Below are positions 1-7,225 of a stretch of DNA of 19,240 nucleotides, piece by piece (the first letter of the stretch is position 1; each line of letters begins with the position of its first letter). This DNA is from Actinomycetes bacterium (lineage in GTDB: Bacteria > Actinomycetota > Acidimicrobiia > Acidimicrobiales > Microtrichaceae): positions 1-19,240 of the forward strand of contig JAEWED010000220.1 in NCBI GenBank assembly GCA_023389745.1. The letters are read 5' to 3'. The position numbers and the translations under genes were made by a program. A model generated the notes under the pieces. The model was not told the origin of the DNA. It ran no database searches and saw nothing but the letters and a program-made list of their open reading frames with translations.

Positions 1-159
1 GCGATGGATCAGCACCTCTCCCCTGCTGGACCGCACCACGACGAAGGTGCAGCGGTGACGCAGCCGCCCCGCACGCATCGCGGCGCGGGTGACGACCCGC
101 TCGACCCCGCCGTCGGGACCGATCACGTCGACGAGCTCGTGCGCGCTGTCGGTGGCCAT
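1..159 (-). CDS. NUDIX hydrolase, N-terminal fragment
   Basis: The first 53 codons of a minus-strand gene run off the left edge of the window. The peptide begins MATDSAHELVDVIGPDG and continues with a TRAAMRAGRLRHRC segment and the strand FVVVRSSRGEVLIHR. This layout (short D-V-D/G opening, T-R-x-x-M-R, L-R-H-R, then F-x-V-V) is typical of the N-terminus of NUDIX hydrolases related to isopentenyl-diphosphate isomerase and the YfcD type. The NUDIX box itself (GX5EX7REUXEEXGU) would lie outside the window and cannot be checked. The ATG at 159 is preferred because a TACCGT box lies 7 nt upstream, as for several other genes here. Substrate unknown. Confidence 0.7.
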   Translation of the reverse strand, partial: MATDSAHELVDVIGPDGGVERVVTRAAMRAGRLRHRCTFVVVRSSRGEVLIHR

Positions 160-166
160 GGGGCGC

Positions 167-176
167 ACGGTACCGT
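167..176. promoter_or_regulatory. Shared palindromic -10 box of divergent genes
   Basis: The 10-bp palindrome ACGGTACCGT contains a TANNNT -10 box (TACCGT) on both strands. On the minus strand the box ends 7 nt before the ATG of the NUDIX gene. On the plus strand it ends 6 nt before the GTG at 183. This spacing is what leaderless actinobacterial transcripts show. I see no convincing -35 box on either side. The assignment is inference from spacing. Confidence 0.4.
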
Positions 177-177
177 C

Positions 178-213
178 GCCTCGTGAACGGTTGGGCCTCG
201 TGAACGGTTGGGC
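178..213. repeat. 17-bp tandem duplication at a start codon
   Basis: Two perfect adjacent copies of a 17-bp unit (core CTCGTGAACGGTTGGGC) occupy 180-213, and the similarity extends two bases to the left. Each copy contains GTG AAC GGT TGG. Because 17 is not a multiple of 3, the two GTG codons are in different frames. The first opens a six-codon frame (183-203) whose TGA overlaps the GTG of the second. Confidence 0.8.
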
Positions 214-319
214 AGCGGCGGCAGCAGGAGCGGCAGTGCTGGCCGTCGCGGGCGTCCGTGAGCTGCTGCGCTGGCGCGGCCGCCGCTGGCGCAAGTCCGG
301 CCCACGCGGCACCGACTGA
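200..319 (+). CDS. Possible 39-aa single-TM membrane peptide
   Basis: This short frame starts with GTG (VNGWAAAAAG...). It has one hydrophobic Ala/Val/Leu segment at about residues 4-18, followed by a strongly basic tail rich in Arg, Lys and Trp, as in small bitopic membrane peptides with the positive end in the cytoplasm. Support beyond composition: a TACCGT -10 box lies upstream (171-176) and a pair of dyads that could terminate it lies downstream (362-421). Its start is odd, since the 17-bp tandem duplication makes a six-codon leader (183-203) whose stop overlaps this start. No homolog is recognised, and an Ala/Arg-rich frame can arise by chance at this GC content, so the call is tentative. 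Confidence 0.35.
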   Translation: MNGWAAAAAGAAVLAVAGVRELLRWRGRRWRKSGPRGTD

Positions 320-361
320 CGTCGGCTGCTGCGCCCGCGGGACCGCCCCCTCCGGCGGCAC

Positions 362-421
362 GGCCTTCGCGAAGGCCACCGACCGCGAGCACGACCGGAG
401 CCTTCTCGAAGGCCGGGGTCG
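362..421. terminator. Two adjacent dyads, probable bidirectional terminator
   Basis: There are two hairpins in the gap between the permease stop (440, minus strand) and the small plus-strand frame (ending 319). The first is a perfect 16-bp palindrome, GGCCTTCGCGAAGGCC, at 362-377. The second spans 392-421: a CCTT/AAGG core (401-404 and 409-412) extended by CGACCGG on the left and CCGG plus TCG on the right, with small bulges. Both share the CCTTC...GAAGG core. There is no T-run, so this would be a GC-hairpin terminator of the kind common in actinobacteria. The rest of the 320-439 gap holds nothing else I can identify. Confidence 0.45.
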
Positions 422-439
422 AGCCGGAACGCTGCGGCG

Positions 440-2054
440 TCAGCGGGCGGGGGTGACCATCGTGACGAGCTCGGCCTCGCGGCCGCGCAGCCGTGCGCGG
501 GCCGCCGCGGCGCCGGCCCACATGGTGGCGGCCCCGACCAACGGCGCCAGGGTGGCCGCCAGCACCGTCAGACCGACCGACCGGCCACTCGCCAGCACCA
601 CGGCGAGCGCGACCGGCGCCGAGGTCACTCCCAGCACGAACATGCACGCGGCGAGCATGAGGCCGGCGACGCAGCCCTGACCGGTGTCGCCCGCGGCGAG
701 CGGGTTCGGGCTGTCGGGCAGGGCGAACGGTGCCAGCGCGGCGCTCGCGACCGACACGCCCGCGGCGGCGAGCACCGAGCCCAGCGCCAACAGCCACGCC
801 GCCGGCAGCCAGACCCAACCGCCCGACATGGCGGCGAGCACCACGGGCAGCACCAGCGCCGGCAGCGCCATCACGGTCATCGACGAGATGAGCTTCCCGC
901 GCACCAGCACCGCGGCGTCGGCCCCTGCGCCGATCTCGATCCAGATCGCCGGACCGTCCATGCCGAAGGCGTTGTTGCCGTCGAAGAGCACGGCGAAGTG
1001 CAGCAGGCCCCCGACCAGGACGATCCGCTGGTCGGGTGCCGCCGTCGAGCAGCGGTCCGATGAGGAACACCCCGGCGCCGACCGCGAGCGCGGTGAAGGT
1101 GTTGACCGCCTGGCGGGGCGTGCGGAACTTGGTGCGGATCGTGCGCGTGGCGATCGCTCCTGCGGACCCCGCCGGCAACCACGACGTGTAGCCCTTCCTC
1201 AGCCCCGGGACCGATGCGCCACGACGCCGCTGACCCCCACCGCCGGGTCTCGGCGACGAGCGTGCCAGTCGCTCCGAGGTCGCGACGCTGGCCCACACCA
1301 GCAACGGCAGCCACAGCACGCCCAGCAGCAGGTGCACCAGTGCGAGCGCGGGACGACCGGCCTCGGACACCGCCAGGCCGAGCTGCCCGGGCGGCGTCCA
1401 CGACGCCAGGCGAACCAGCGGATCCCAGCGGTCGCTCCACCCCGAGGTGTCCCGTGCGATCAGCTGCACGACCAGCCAGGCGAACAGCGCGCTGAGCGTC
1501 GCCGCAGCCTGGGCGAGCTGGCGGAACCGGGTCGTGGCCAGGACGCCGAGCAGGTTCGTCGCCGTCCTGGAGACCACGACGAGCGTGACCCACCACGCCA
1601 CCACCGACAGCGCCACGACCACGAGGCCCGGCACTCCCCCGGCCATCCACCCGACCACGATCCCGAGCCCGATGAGCCCGGCCAGCAGCGCCGGTGGGCC
1701 GACGGCTGCCGCCGCGAGCAGGCCGACGCCGAGCGACCAGCGTCCGATCGGCTCCGAGGCCAGGTGCCGGGCGTCGATCGTCGACTCCACCCCCGTCGCT
1801 GACGACAGGAGTCCGACGCCGATGACCGAGACCGGGAACAGCAGGACCACGACGTCATCCGCGGCGCCGACGCCGCGACCGACCGCGACGAGCACCGCCA
1901 GGCCGAACGCGCCGACCACGATGCTCATCACGACCGCCATCCACGTCTGGAAGCGCTGCTGGGTGCTGCCTCGCAGACCGCCGCGCAGCAGCGACCACTT
2001 CAACCGGCACAGCGCCCGGGACGAGCCGACGAAGCCCGGCCCCTCCGGGCTCAC
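440..2054 (-). pseudogene. ABC exporter membrane subunit, frameshifted
   Basis: This is the membrane partner of the adjacent ABC ATPase: a polytopic protein with many Ala/Val/Leu-rich helices and no recognisable soluble domain. It starts with GTG at 2054, overlapping the ATPase stop by 4 nt (GTGA). The reading frame is intact for about 340 codons up to a loop after V-F-L-I-G-P-L-L-D-G-G-T. The sequence then continues sensibly only in another frame (QRIVLVGGLLHFAVLFDGNNAF and on to EAELVTMVTPAR, stop at 440). The 1615-nt span is one base more than 538 codons, so one extra base near the CCC run (plus strand GGG at 1034-1036) explains it. Corrected, the protein would be 537 aa. Uncorrected, the first frame reads on to about position 123 with an Arg/Gly-rich tail. 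A real mutation or a homopolymer sequencing error is possible. Substrate unknown. Confidence 0.7.
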
Positions 2055-2833
2055 GTCGCGGGCCGGTCCAACCAGGCGACGCTGGAGGGATCGACCGGAT
2101 CTGCGCCGACCATCGAGATGAACGCGTCCTCGAGGCGTCCGCCGCCCCGGAGCTGCTCGATCGGGCCGGCCGCCAGCAGACCGCCGTCGACCATCACCGC
2201 CACCACGTCGCACATCCGGTCGACCAGGTCCATGGCGTGGCTCGAGAACACGACCGTGCCACCGGCACGGCGGTACCGGTCGAGGATCGTGCGGACCGCG
2301 ACGGCAGAGACCGGGTCGACTCCCTCGAAGGGTTCGTCGAGCAGCAGCACCGCCGGCCGGTGCAGCAGCGCCGCGGCGATCGCCGTCTTCTTGCGCATGC
2401 CGTGGCTGTACCCGCCGATCTGCTCGTCGGCGGATCCGCTCAGATCCATCACCGCGAGCAGCTCCTCGGCGCGGCTGGCCACCTCGGCGCGCTCCAGGCC
2501 CCGCAGCTCACCCAGGTGACCCAGCAGCTCGCGGGCGGTCAGCCGGTCGAACAGGTTCAGCGGGTCGGGCACCACCCCGAGCAGGCGCCGGACCGCCACC
2601 GGCTCGGCCCAGGTGTCGTGGCCGCCGACCCAGACCTGCCCGGCGTCGGGGCGGAGCAGCCCGGCGATCATGCGAAGCGTGGTGGTCTTCCCGGAGCCGT
2701 TCGGACCGACGAGCCCGCAGAAGCTGCCCACGGGCACGTCCAGGTCGAGGGAGCGCACGGCGACGTGGTCACCGAAGCGCTTGTGCAGCCCCCGGGCTGC
2801 GATGGCCGGCCAACCCGGGACGATCTCGGTCAT
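2051..2833 (-). CDS. ABC transporter ATP-binding protein
   Basis: This is the nucleotide-binding subunit of an ABC exporter, about 260 aa. Visible motifs are Walker A GPNGSGKTT, Q-loop region ending GVVPDPLNLFDRLTARE, ABC signature GGYSHGMRKK (a G-Y-S-H-G-M variant of LSGGQ, usual in ABC-2 type exporters), Walker B VLLLDEPFEGVDP, and the H-loop histidine in VVFSSHAMD. It is co-transcribed with the following permease gene, which it overlaps by 4 nt, so the two form one transporter that moves an unknown substrate out of the cytoplasm or into the membrane. I chose the ATG at 2833 (MTEIVPGWPAI). An in-frame GTG at 2851 would add six residues and neither has a strong ribosome site. Confidence 0.9.
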   Translation of the reverse strand: MTEIVPGWPAIAARGLHKRFGDHVAVRSLDLDVPVGSFCGLVGPNGSGKTTTLRMIAGLLRPDAGQVWVGGHDTWAEPVAVRRLLGVVPDPLNLFDRLTARELLGHLGELRGLERAEVASRAEELLAVMDLSGSADEQIGGYSHGMRKKTAIAAALLHRPAVLLLDEPFEGVDPVSAVAVRTILDRYRRAGGTVVFSSHAMDLVDRMCDVVAVMVDGGLLAAGPIEQLRGGGRLEDAFISMVGADPVDPSSVAWLDRPAT

Positions 2834-2893
2834 GTGGGACCCATTCTGCACCAGCCCTTGCGGCGCTCATGCCCGATGACCTAGGCCACCGGC

Positions 2894-3445
2894 ATGACCG
2901 TCGGTGTCTATCCCGGCAGCTTCTCGCCGCTCACGATCGCCCACCTGGCCGTGGCCGACGCCGCTCGGGCGCACCTCGGCCTCGACCGGCTCGACCTCGC
3001 GATCTCGCGCGACGCCCTCGGCAAACCTGACCTCGCCATGTCGGGCGTGGCCGGCTCGGCGATCGAGGAACGCATCCGGGTCGTACGCCAGGCGTTCGGC
3101 GACCGCTCCTGGTTGGACGTCGTGGTGGTCGAGGCCCGGCTGATCGTCGACATCGCCCGGGGCTACGACGCCGTCGTGATGGGTGCCGACAAGTGGGCCC
3201 AGGTGAACGACCCCGCCTGGTACGGCGGCGACCCGACCGAGCGCGACGCAGCGCTCGCGGCGCTCCCGACCGTCGCGGTCGCACCACGAGCCGGTGTCGC
3301 CGTCCCCGGGTCGATCGCACTACCCGTGCCGGCGCACATCGACGAGGTGTCGTCCTCGGCGGTGCGCGCCGGTCGCACGGAGTGGGCGGCGCGACCGCCC
3401 TCGAGTGGTGCCGGCCCGACAGACGCCAGCCCTACGGAAGGGTGA
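2894..3445 (+). CDS. Nucleotidyltransferase, NadD/CoaD-like fold
   Basis: This 183-aa protein of the cytidylyltransferase/adenylyltransferase superfamily would transfer a nucleotidyl group from NTP to a small phosphorylated acceptor. The hallmark G-x-F-x-P-x-x-x-x-H motif is present as GSFSPLTIAH at residues 8-17. A second motif like the ISSTxIR loop appears near the C-terminus as VSSSAVRAGR. The middle carries a YDAVVMGADKWAQV segment like the NadD substrate strand. It is shorter than typical NadD (about 200 aa) and the position-specific residues for nicotinate mononucleotide or pantetheine phosphate are not evident, so I do not assign nadD or coaD. It diverges from the ABC genes across 60 bp. 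Its stop overlaps the end of ilvD on the opposite strand by 14 bp. Confidence 0.75.
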   Translation: MTVGVYPGSFSPLTIAHLAVADAARAHLGLDRLDLAISRDALGKPDLAMSGVAGSAIEERIRVVRQAFGDRSWLDVVVVEARLIVDIARGYDAVVMGADKWAQVNDPAWYGGDPTERDAALAALPTVAVAPRAGVAVPGSIALPVPAHIDEVSSSAVRAGRTEWAARPPSSGAGPTDASPTEG

Positions 3446-5117
3446 TGGCGCCCTTCTCGGCGCCCTGGGCGAGCACGGCGTACTTGGCGAGCACGCCGCT
3501 GGTGTAGCGGGGCTCGGGCAGCTTCCAGTTCTCGCGGCGGGCGGCGAGCGTGGCCTCGTCGACGAGCAGGTCGATCTCGTGGGAGCGCACGTCGATGCGG
3601 ATCCGGTCACCCTCCTCGACGAACGCGATCGGTCCGCCGTCGACCGCCTCGGGCGCGACGTGCCCGATGCAGAAGCCGTGGGTGCCACCGGAGAAGCGTC
3701 CGTCGGTGATGAGCGCGGAGTCACCGCCCCGACCGGCGCCCTTCATGGCACCGGTGATCGCGAGCATCTCACGCATGCCGGGACCGCCCTTGGGGCCCTC
3801 GTAGCGGATGACGACGATGTCGCCGGCGTTGATGCGCCCGCCGAGCACGGCTTCCATGGCGGCCGCTTCGCCCTCGAAGACACGCGCCGGGCCCTCGAAG
3901 TGGTCGAAGTCGATGCCGGCGACCTTCACGACCGCACCCTTCGGGGCGAGCGAGCCGTGCAGCACGGCGATCCCACCGATGTCGTGGATCGGGTCGGACA
4001 GCGGGTGCACGACGTCGCCGTCGGGGCCGGGCGGGTCGATCATCGCCAGGTTCTCGGCGACCGTGCGACCGGTCACGGTGATCTCGTCGCCGTGGATCAG
4101 GCCTGCCTCGAGCAGCATGGCCATGACGACGGGCACACCGCCGATGCGGTCGATGTCGACCATCTCGTAGCGGCCGTGCGGCTTGGTGTCGGCCAGGTGG
4201 GGCACCCTGGCGGCGACCTTGTTGAAGTCGTCGAGGTGCAGCTCGACGCGGGCCTCGTGGGCGATCGCGAGCAGGTGCAGCACCGCGTTCGTCGAACCGC
4301 CCAGGGCCATGACGACGGCGATCGCGTTCTCGAACGCCGCCTTGGTGAGGATGTCACGCGGGCGGATGTTCTGGCGCAGCAGGTTCAGCACCGCGGTGCC
4401 CGAGGCGAAGGCGTAGTCGTCGCGGCGGCGGTCGACGGCGGGCGCCGACGCGGAGCCAGGCAGCGACAGCCCGATCGCCTCGCCGACCGAGGCCATGGTG
4501 TTCGCGGTGAACATGCCCGCGCACGCCCCCACGGTCGGACAGGCGGCCCGCTCGATCGCGTCGAGCTCGGCGTCGTCGATCGCACCGGTGGCGTGGGCGC
4601 CCACCGCCTCGAAGACCGAGGTGATGTCGAGCACCCGACCGTTGTGGTTGCCCGGCAGGATCGAGCCGCCGTACATGAAGACCGCCGGCACGTTGCAGCG
4701 GGCCGCGGCCATCATCATGCCGGGCAGCGACTTGTCGCAGCCGGCGAAGCTGACCATCGCGTCGAGCCGCTCGGCGTGCATCACGGTCTCGACGGAGTCA
4801 GCGATGACCTCCCGCGAGACCAGCGAGGCGTGCATGCCTTCGTGACCCATCGAGATGCCGTCGGACACCGAGATGGTGTTGAACTCGATCGGGTAGCCAC
4901 CGGCGTCGCGCACGCCGTCCTTGCACCGCTTGGCGAGCGCGTCGAGCGGCATGTTGCAGGGCGTCACCTCGTTCCACGACGACACCACCGCGACCTGCGC
5001 CTTGTCCCAGTCGTCGTCGGTCATGCCCGTCGCCCGCAGCATCGCTCGTGCCGGCGCACGGTTCGGGAAGTCGGTGACGTCGTGGGAGCGGATCTTCAGA
5101 TCCTCGGGGTCGCTCAT
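3432..5117 (-). CDS. ilvD: Dihydroxy-acid dehydratase
   Basis: IlvD catalyses the dehydration of 2,3-dihydroxy-3-methylbutanoate and its ethyl homologue to 2-oxo acids, the third common step of valine, leucine and isoleucine synthesis, in the cytoplasm. At 561 aa it has the usual length. Both family signatures are present: CDKSLPGMMMAAAR (residues 127-140) and ITDGRFSGGTHGFCIGHVAPEA near the C-terminus. The three cysteines expected to hold an Fe-S cluster are C54 (TPCNMP), C127 and C199 (GACAGMFTANTM). K129 is the candidate carbamylated lysine for Mg2+. The ATG at 5117 is preferred over a TTG nine bases upstream because a TAACTT -10 box lies 7 nt before it. It follows the membrane-protein gene by 18 nt but probably also has its own promoter. 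No other branched-chain genes are nearby. Confidence 0.97.
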   Translation of the reverse strand: MSDPEDLKIRSHDVTDFPNRAPARAMLRATGMTDDDWDKAQVAVVSSWNEVTPCNMPLDALAKRCKDGVRDAGGYPIEFNTISVSDGISMGHEGMHASLVSREVIADSVETVMHAERLDAMVSFAGCDKSLPGMMMAAARCNVPAVFMYGGSILPGNHNGRVLDITSVFEAVGAHATGAIDDAELDAIERAACPTVGACAGMFTANTMASVGEAIGLSLPGSASAPAVDRRRDDYAFASGTAVLNLLRQNIRPRDILTKAAFENAIAVVMALGGSTNAVLHLLAIAHEARVELHLDDFNKVAARVPHLADTKPHGRYEMVDIDRIGGVPVVMAMLLEAGLIHGDEITVTGRTVAENLAMIDPPGPDGDVVHPLSDPIHDIGGIAVLHGSLAPKGAVVKVAGIDFDHFEGPARVFEGEAAAMEAVLGGRINAGDIVVIRYEGPKGGPGMREMLAITGAMKGAGRGGDSALITDGRFSGGTHGFCIGHVAPEAVDGGPIAFVEEGDRIRIDVRSHEIDLLVDEATLAARRENWKLPEPRYTSGVLAKYAVLAQGAEKGAITLP

Positions 5118-5124
5118 GGATCCC

Positions 5125-5130
5125 AAGTTA
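5125..5130 (-). promoter_or_regulatory. -10 box of ilvD, leaderless-type
   Basis: On the minus strand the box reads TAACTT, followed by 7 nt and then the ilvD ATG at 5117. It is one of the most A/T-rich hexamers in the neighbourhood and lies in the 18-nt gap between two genes. The spacing predicts a transcript starting at or within a base or two of the ATG. A clear -35 box is not seen. Confidence 0.45.
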
Positions 5131-5135
5131 CGCGA

Positions 5136-5954
5136 TCAGGACGGAGGGGCCTCCACCCGTATGCAGGCCTTCTTCGGGACCGTGATCGTGACACCGTCGT
5201 TCCGCACGACCGCCACGAGGCAGCGTTCGGTGAACCCCGCCCACCAGCCCGAGGGCTGGAAGCGGATGAACGACTGCGACGCCGTCGCCTTCACGTTCAC
5301 GAACCCGTCGAGGTTCCGGGTGCGCTCCGCGATCGACCCGGGCTGCTCGACGCCGCTGCTGAACGCCAGGAACTCCTCGGGGGTCGCGTCCGCGAGCAGC
5401 TCCTCGAGCTCGGCCGAACGGGTCTCCATCGCGGCGTCCGCGGCACGCTCCGCGAACAGCTTCCCGGCCACCAGACCGGCGACCACGAGCACGAGCACCA
5501 CCGCTGCGATGAGCCACCTGGGGTGGTCGCGCAGCAGCTCGAAACGACGCTTGGGTCGGGTGGGCTCGAGCGACCGCCCCGACAGCAGCGGCGAGGTCAG
5601 CGAGGGCATCGACGGCTGGTCCGCCGACGGCGTCTCGGCGGATCGCTTGTCGCGGCGTCGACGACGTCGCACGGGCTCGACCTGATCCGGCACGGACAGC
5701 GGCGGAAGATCGCTCAGGAGGCTCCGTCCGTCGGCGTCGACATCGGTCGCCTCACCGTCACTCGTGCCCCCGCCGTCGGTCGCCTCGGCGGGTGCGGCGT
5801 CGCCGTCGCTCGCGTCGCCGTCGCTCGGGTCGCCGTGGCCCAGGGCCGCATCGGTCGGTTCGGCAGCGGGCGCAGCGGCAGCGTCGATCGGATCATCGGA
5901 GGGCTCGACGAGGTCATCGACGGGATCGGTCGGCTCGGTCTCCGGGGTCGACAT
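5136..5954 (-). CDS. Single-pass membrane protein, acidic N-terminus, function unknown
   Basis: The protein has 272 aa in four parts. Residues 1-76 are low-complexity and acidic (Asp, Glu, Ala, Pro, Gly), including a short SDGDA repeat at about 49-53. Residues 77-146 are a Pro/Ser-rich linker with a basic patch VRRRRRRDKR near 95-104 and KRR before the membrane. A single hydrophobic helix lies at about 148-168 (WLIAAVVLVLVVAGLVAGKLFA). The C-terminal domain of about 100 aa begins with a charged helix (SAELEELLADATPEEFLAFSSG) and ends with a small beta-rich unit containing two cysteines, C245 and C264, that could form a disulfide if outside the cell. Topology is probably N-in, C-out. No family recognised. 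It starts 14 nt after the acetyltransferase gene ends, so it is probably in the same operon. Confidence 0.8.
   Translation of the reverse strand: MSTPETEPTDPVDDLVEPSDDPIDAAAAPAAEPTDAALGHGDPSDGDASDGDAAPAEATDGGGTSDGEATDVDADGRSLLSDLPPLSVPDQVEPVRRRRRRDKRSAETPSADQPSMPSLTSPLLSGRSLEPTRPKRRFELLRDHPRWLIAAVVLVLVVAGLVAGKLFAERAADAAMETRSAELEELLADATPEEFLAFSSGVEQPGSIAERTRNLDGFVNVKATASQSFIRFQPSGWWAGFTERCLVAVVRNDGVTITVPKKACIRVEAPPS
5797..5841. repeat. 15-bp coding tandem repeat
   Basis: Two perfect copies of the 15-bp unit GCGTCGCCGTCGCTC (5797-5811 and 5812-5826) are followed by a partly degenerate third copy. On the minus strand the unit encodes the pentapeptide SDGDA in the disordered N-terminus of the membrane protein. 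This is expected slippage in a low-complexity coding region. Confidence 0.7.
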
Positions 5955-5968
5955 CCCCCGATGATCGC

Positions 5969-7225
5969 TCAGAACCGCACCCAGCACCACGGCACGGGGT
6001 CGACCATCGCCATCGCGTCGAAACGCGCCGCCGCGCCGGGAGTGGACTCGACGATGCGACCGGCGCGCAGCAGGCGGCGCAACGACGTGCCGCCCAGGAG
6101 CGCTGCGCCCAGGTCCGAGACGTCCAGGTGCAGGTCGGCCGGACCGTCCCAGCGGCGACACGTGCCCGCTCCCCCGTCGTCGGCCTCGACCACGAACGTG
6201 CCCGTGCAGCGACCGAGGAACGGGTCCTCGACGCCGAGCGCGACCCGTCCCGGGGCGGACCAGGCGCGCGTGCCGAGCAGTGCCGGCACGTCGAGGATCC
6301 GTGCCCACAGCAGGTCCTGATCCCAGCGGGTCGCCACCTGCCGGGGGTCGACCACGACGTCCCAGACCGCGTGGTCGACCGGGACCGCGCAGGTCACGGC
6401 GCCGACCAGGTCGTGCGCCAACAGCGCCCGCCACAGCGAGAGCTCGACCCCGACGGTCTCACCGACCAGCTCCCACACGTCGATCGTGTGGTCCGCCTGG
6501 CCGCGGCTCCAGTCCTCGGCGGTGGTGTAGATCGCGTAGCCGTCCGCGCGGCCCGCGTCGTCGAAGTGGACCATCACCAGCTGTCGCGGGTCGCCGCCGA
6601 GGTAGCTCGGCGTCGAGCCCAGCACGACGGACCACCAGGCGTCGTGCCGAGCGAGCCCACCGACGCGACGCCGGCGCGCTCGATCGTGCACGTCGGGGCA
6701 GACCCGTGCTGCGGTCGCCGCGTCGACGACGTCGAGACGACCGCCGGGGTCGGGCCAGTCGGCCCGGAAGGTGCAGCGACGTGCGTCGGCACGCACCCAG
6801 CGCCACCGGGTCGCCGGGCCGTAGCCGAAGCGCTGGTAGATCGAGCCCTCGGACGCGTGCAGCACGGCGAGGTGCTCGCCCCGTTCGGCGATGTCGTGCA
6901 GCTGTCGACGCATCAGCGCGGACACGACGCCGCGGCGCCGGTGGCTGGGCAGCACGCCGACGTCGCTCACCGCCGACGCGGCGACGGGAACCGGGCCCGG
7001 CAGGGTCACCTCGGTGCGGAACGCACCGACCCCGCCGCAGGCGACGCCGTCGATCGACGCCAGGTACCAGCGGTCCGGCTCGACCATCGCACGCTTGGAC
7101 TCGAGTTGCGCCGGGTTCGGCGGCAGACCGAACGCCGCGGCGTCGACGCGGTGGTACTCGGCGAGCACGGCATCCAGGTCAGCGGCCTCGCTGAGCCGCA
7201 GGATCTCGGGCTCGCCGGGGCTCAC
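5969..7225 (-). CDS. Eis-like GNAT N-acetyltransferase
   Basis: This 418-aa protein belongs to the Eis family: an N-terminal GNAT domain, a second GNAT-like domain and an SCP2-like C-terminal domain. The family N-acetylates lysines or aminoglycosides with acetyl-CoA. Diagnostic features are the acetyl-CoA loop SDVGVLPSHRRRGVVSALM (residues 87-105), the SEGSIYQRFGYGPAT block (125-139) with Y130 in the place of the general acid Tyr126 of M. tuberculosis Eis, and a C-terminal Phe (WCWVRF, F418), matching Phe402 whose free carboxylate is the general base. The start is GTG at 7225, overlapping the stop of the acyl-CoA ligase gene by 4 nt (GTGA), so the two are translationally coupled. Natural substrate cannot be read from sequence. 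Confidence 0.88.
   Translation of the reverse strand: MSPGEPEILRLSEAADLDAVLAEYHRVDAAAFGLPPNPAQLESKRAMVEPDRWYLASIDGVACGGVGAFRTEVTLPGPVPVAASAVSDVGVLPSHRRRGVVSALMRRQLHDIAERGEHLAVLHASEGSIYQRFGYGPATRWRWVRADARRCTFRADWPDPGGRLDVVDAATAARVCPDVHDRARRRRVGGLARHDAWWSVVLGSTPSYLGGDPRQLVMVHFDDAGRADGYAIYTTAEDWSRGQADHTIDVWELVGETVGVELSLWRALLAHDLVGAVTCAVPVDHAVWDVVVDPRQVATRWDQDLLWARILDVPALLGTRAWSAPGRVALGVEDPFLGRCTGTFVVEADDGGAGTCRRWDGPADLHLDVSDLGAALLGGTSLRRLLRAGRIVESTPGAAARFDAMAMVDPVPWCWVRF

Noticed and set aside
123..439. Extension of the ABC permease frame past position 440
   Set aside because: The Arg/Gly-rich continuation is the result of the frameshift near 1034; the membrane-protein pattern continues in the other frame and stops at 440.
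5797..5841. CRISPR-like or intergenic satellite repeat
   Set aside because: The units are contiguous without spacers, in frame, and encode a low-complexity SDGDA segment.
3294..6320. A 1008-codon open frame on the plus strand opposite ilvD and the membrane protein
   Set aside because: Its translation is His/Arg/Asp/Gly-rich without any domain, and it is the mirror of ilvD codons in a very GC-rich genome. ilvD on the other strand is unambiguous.
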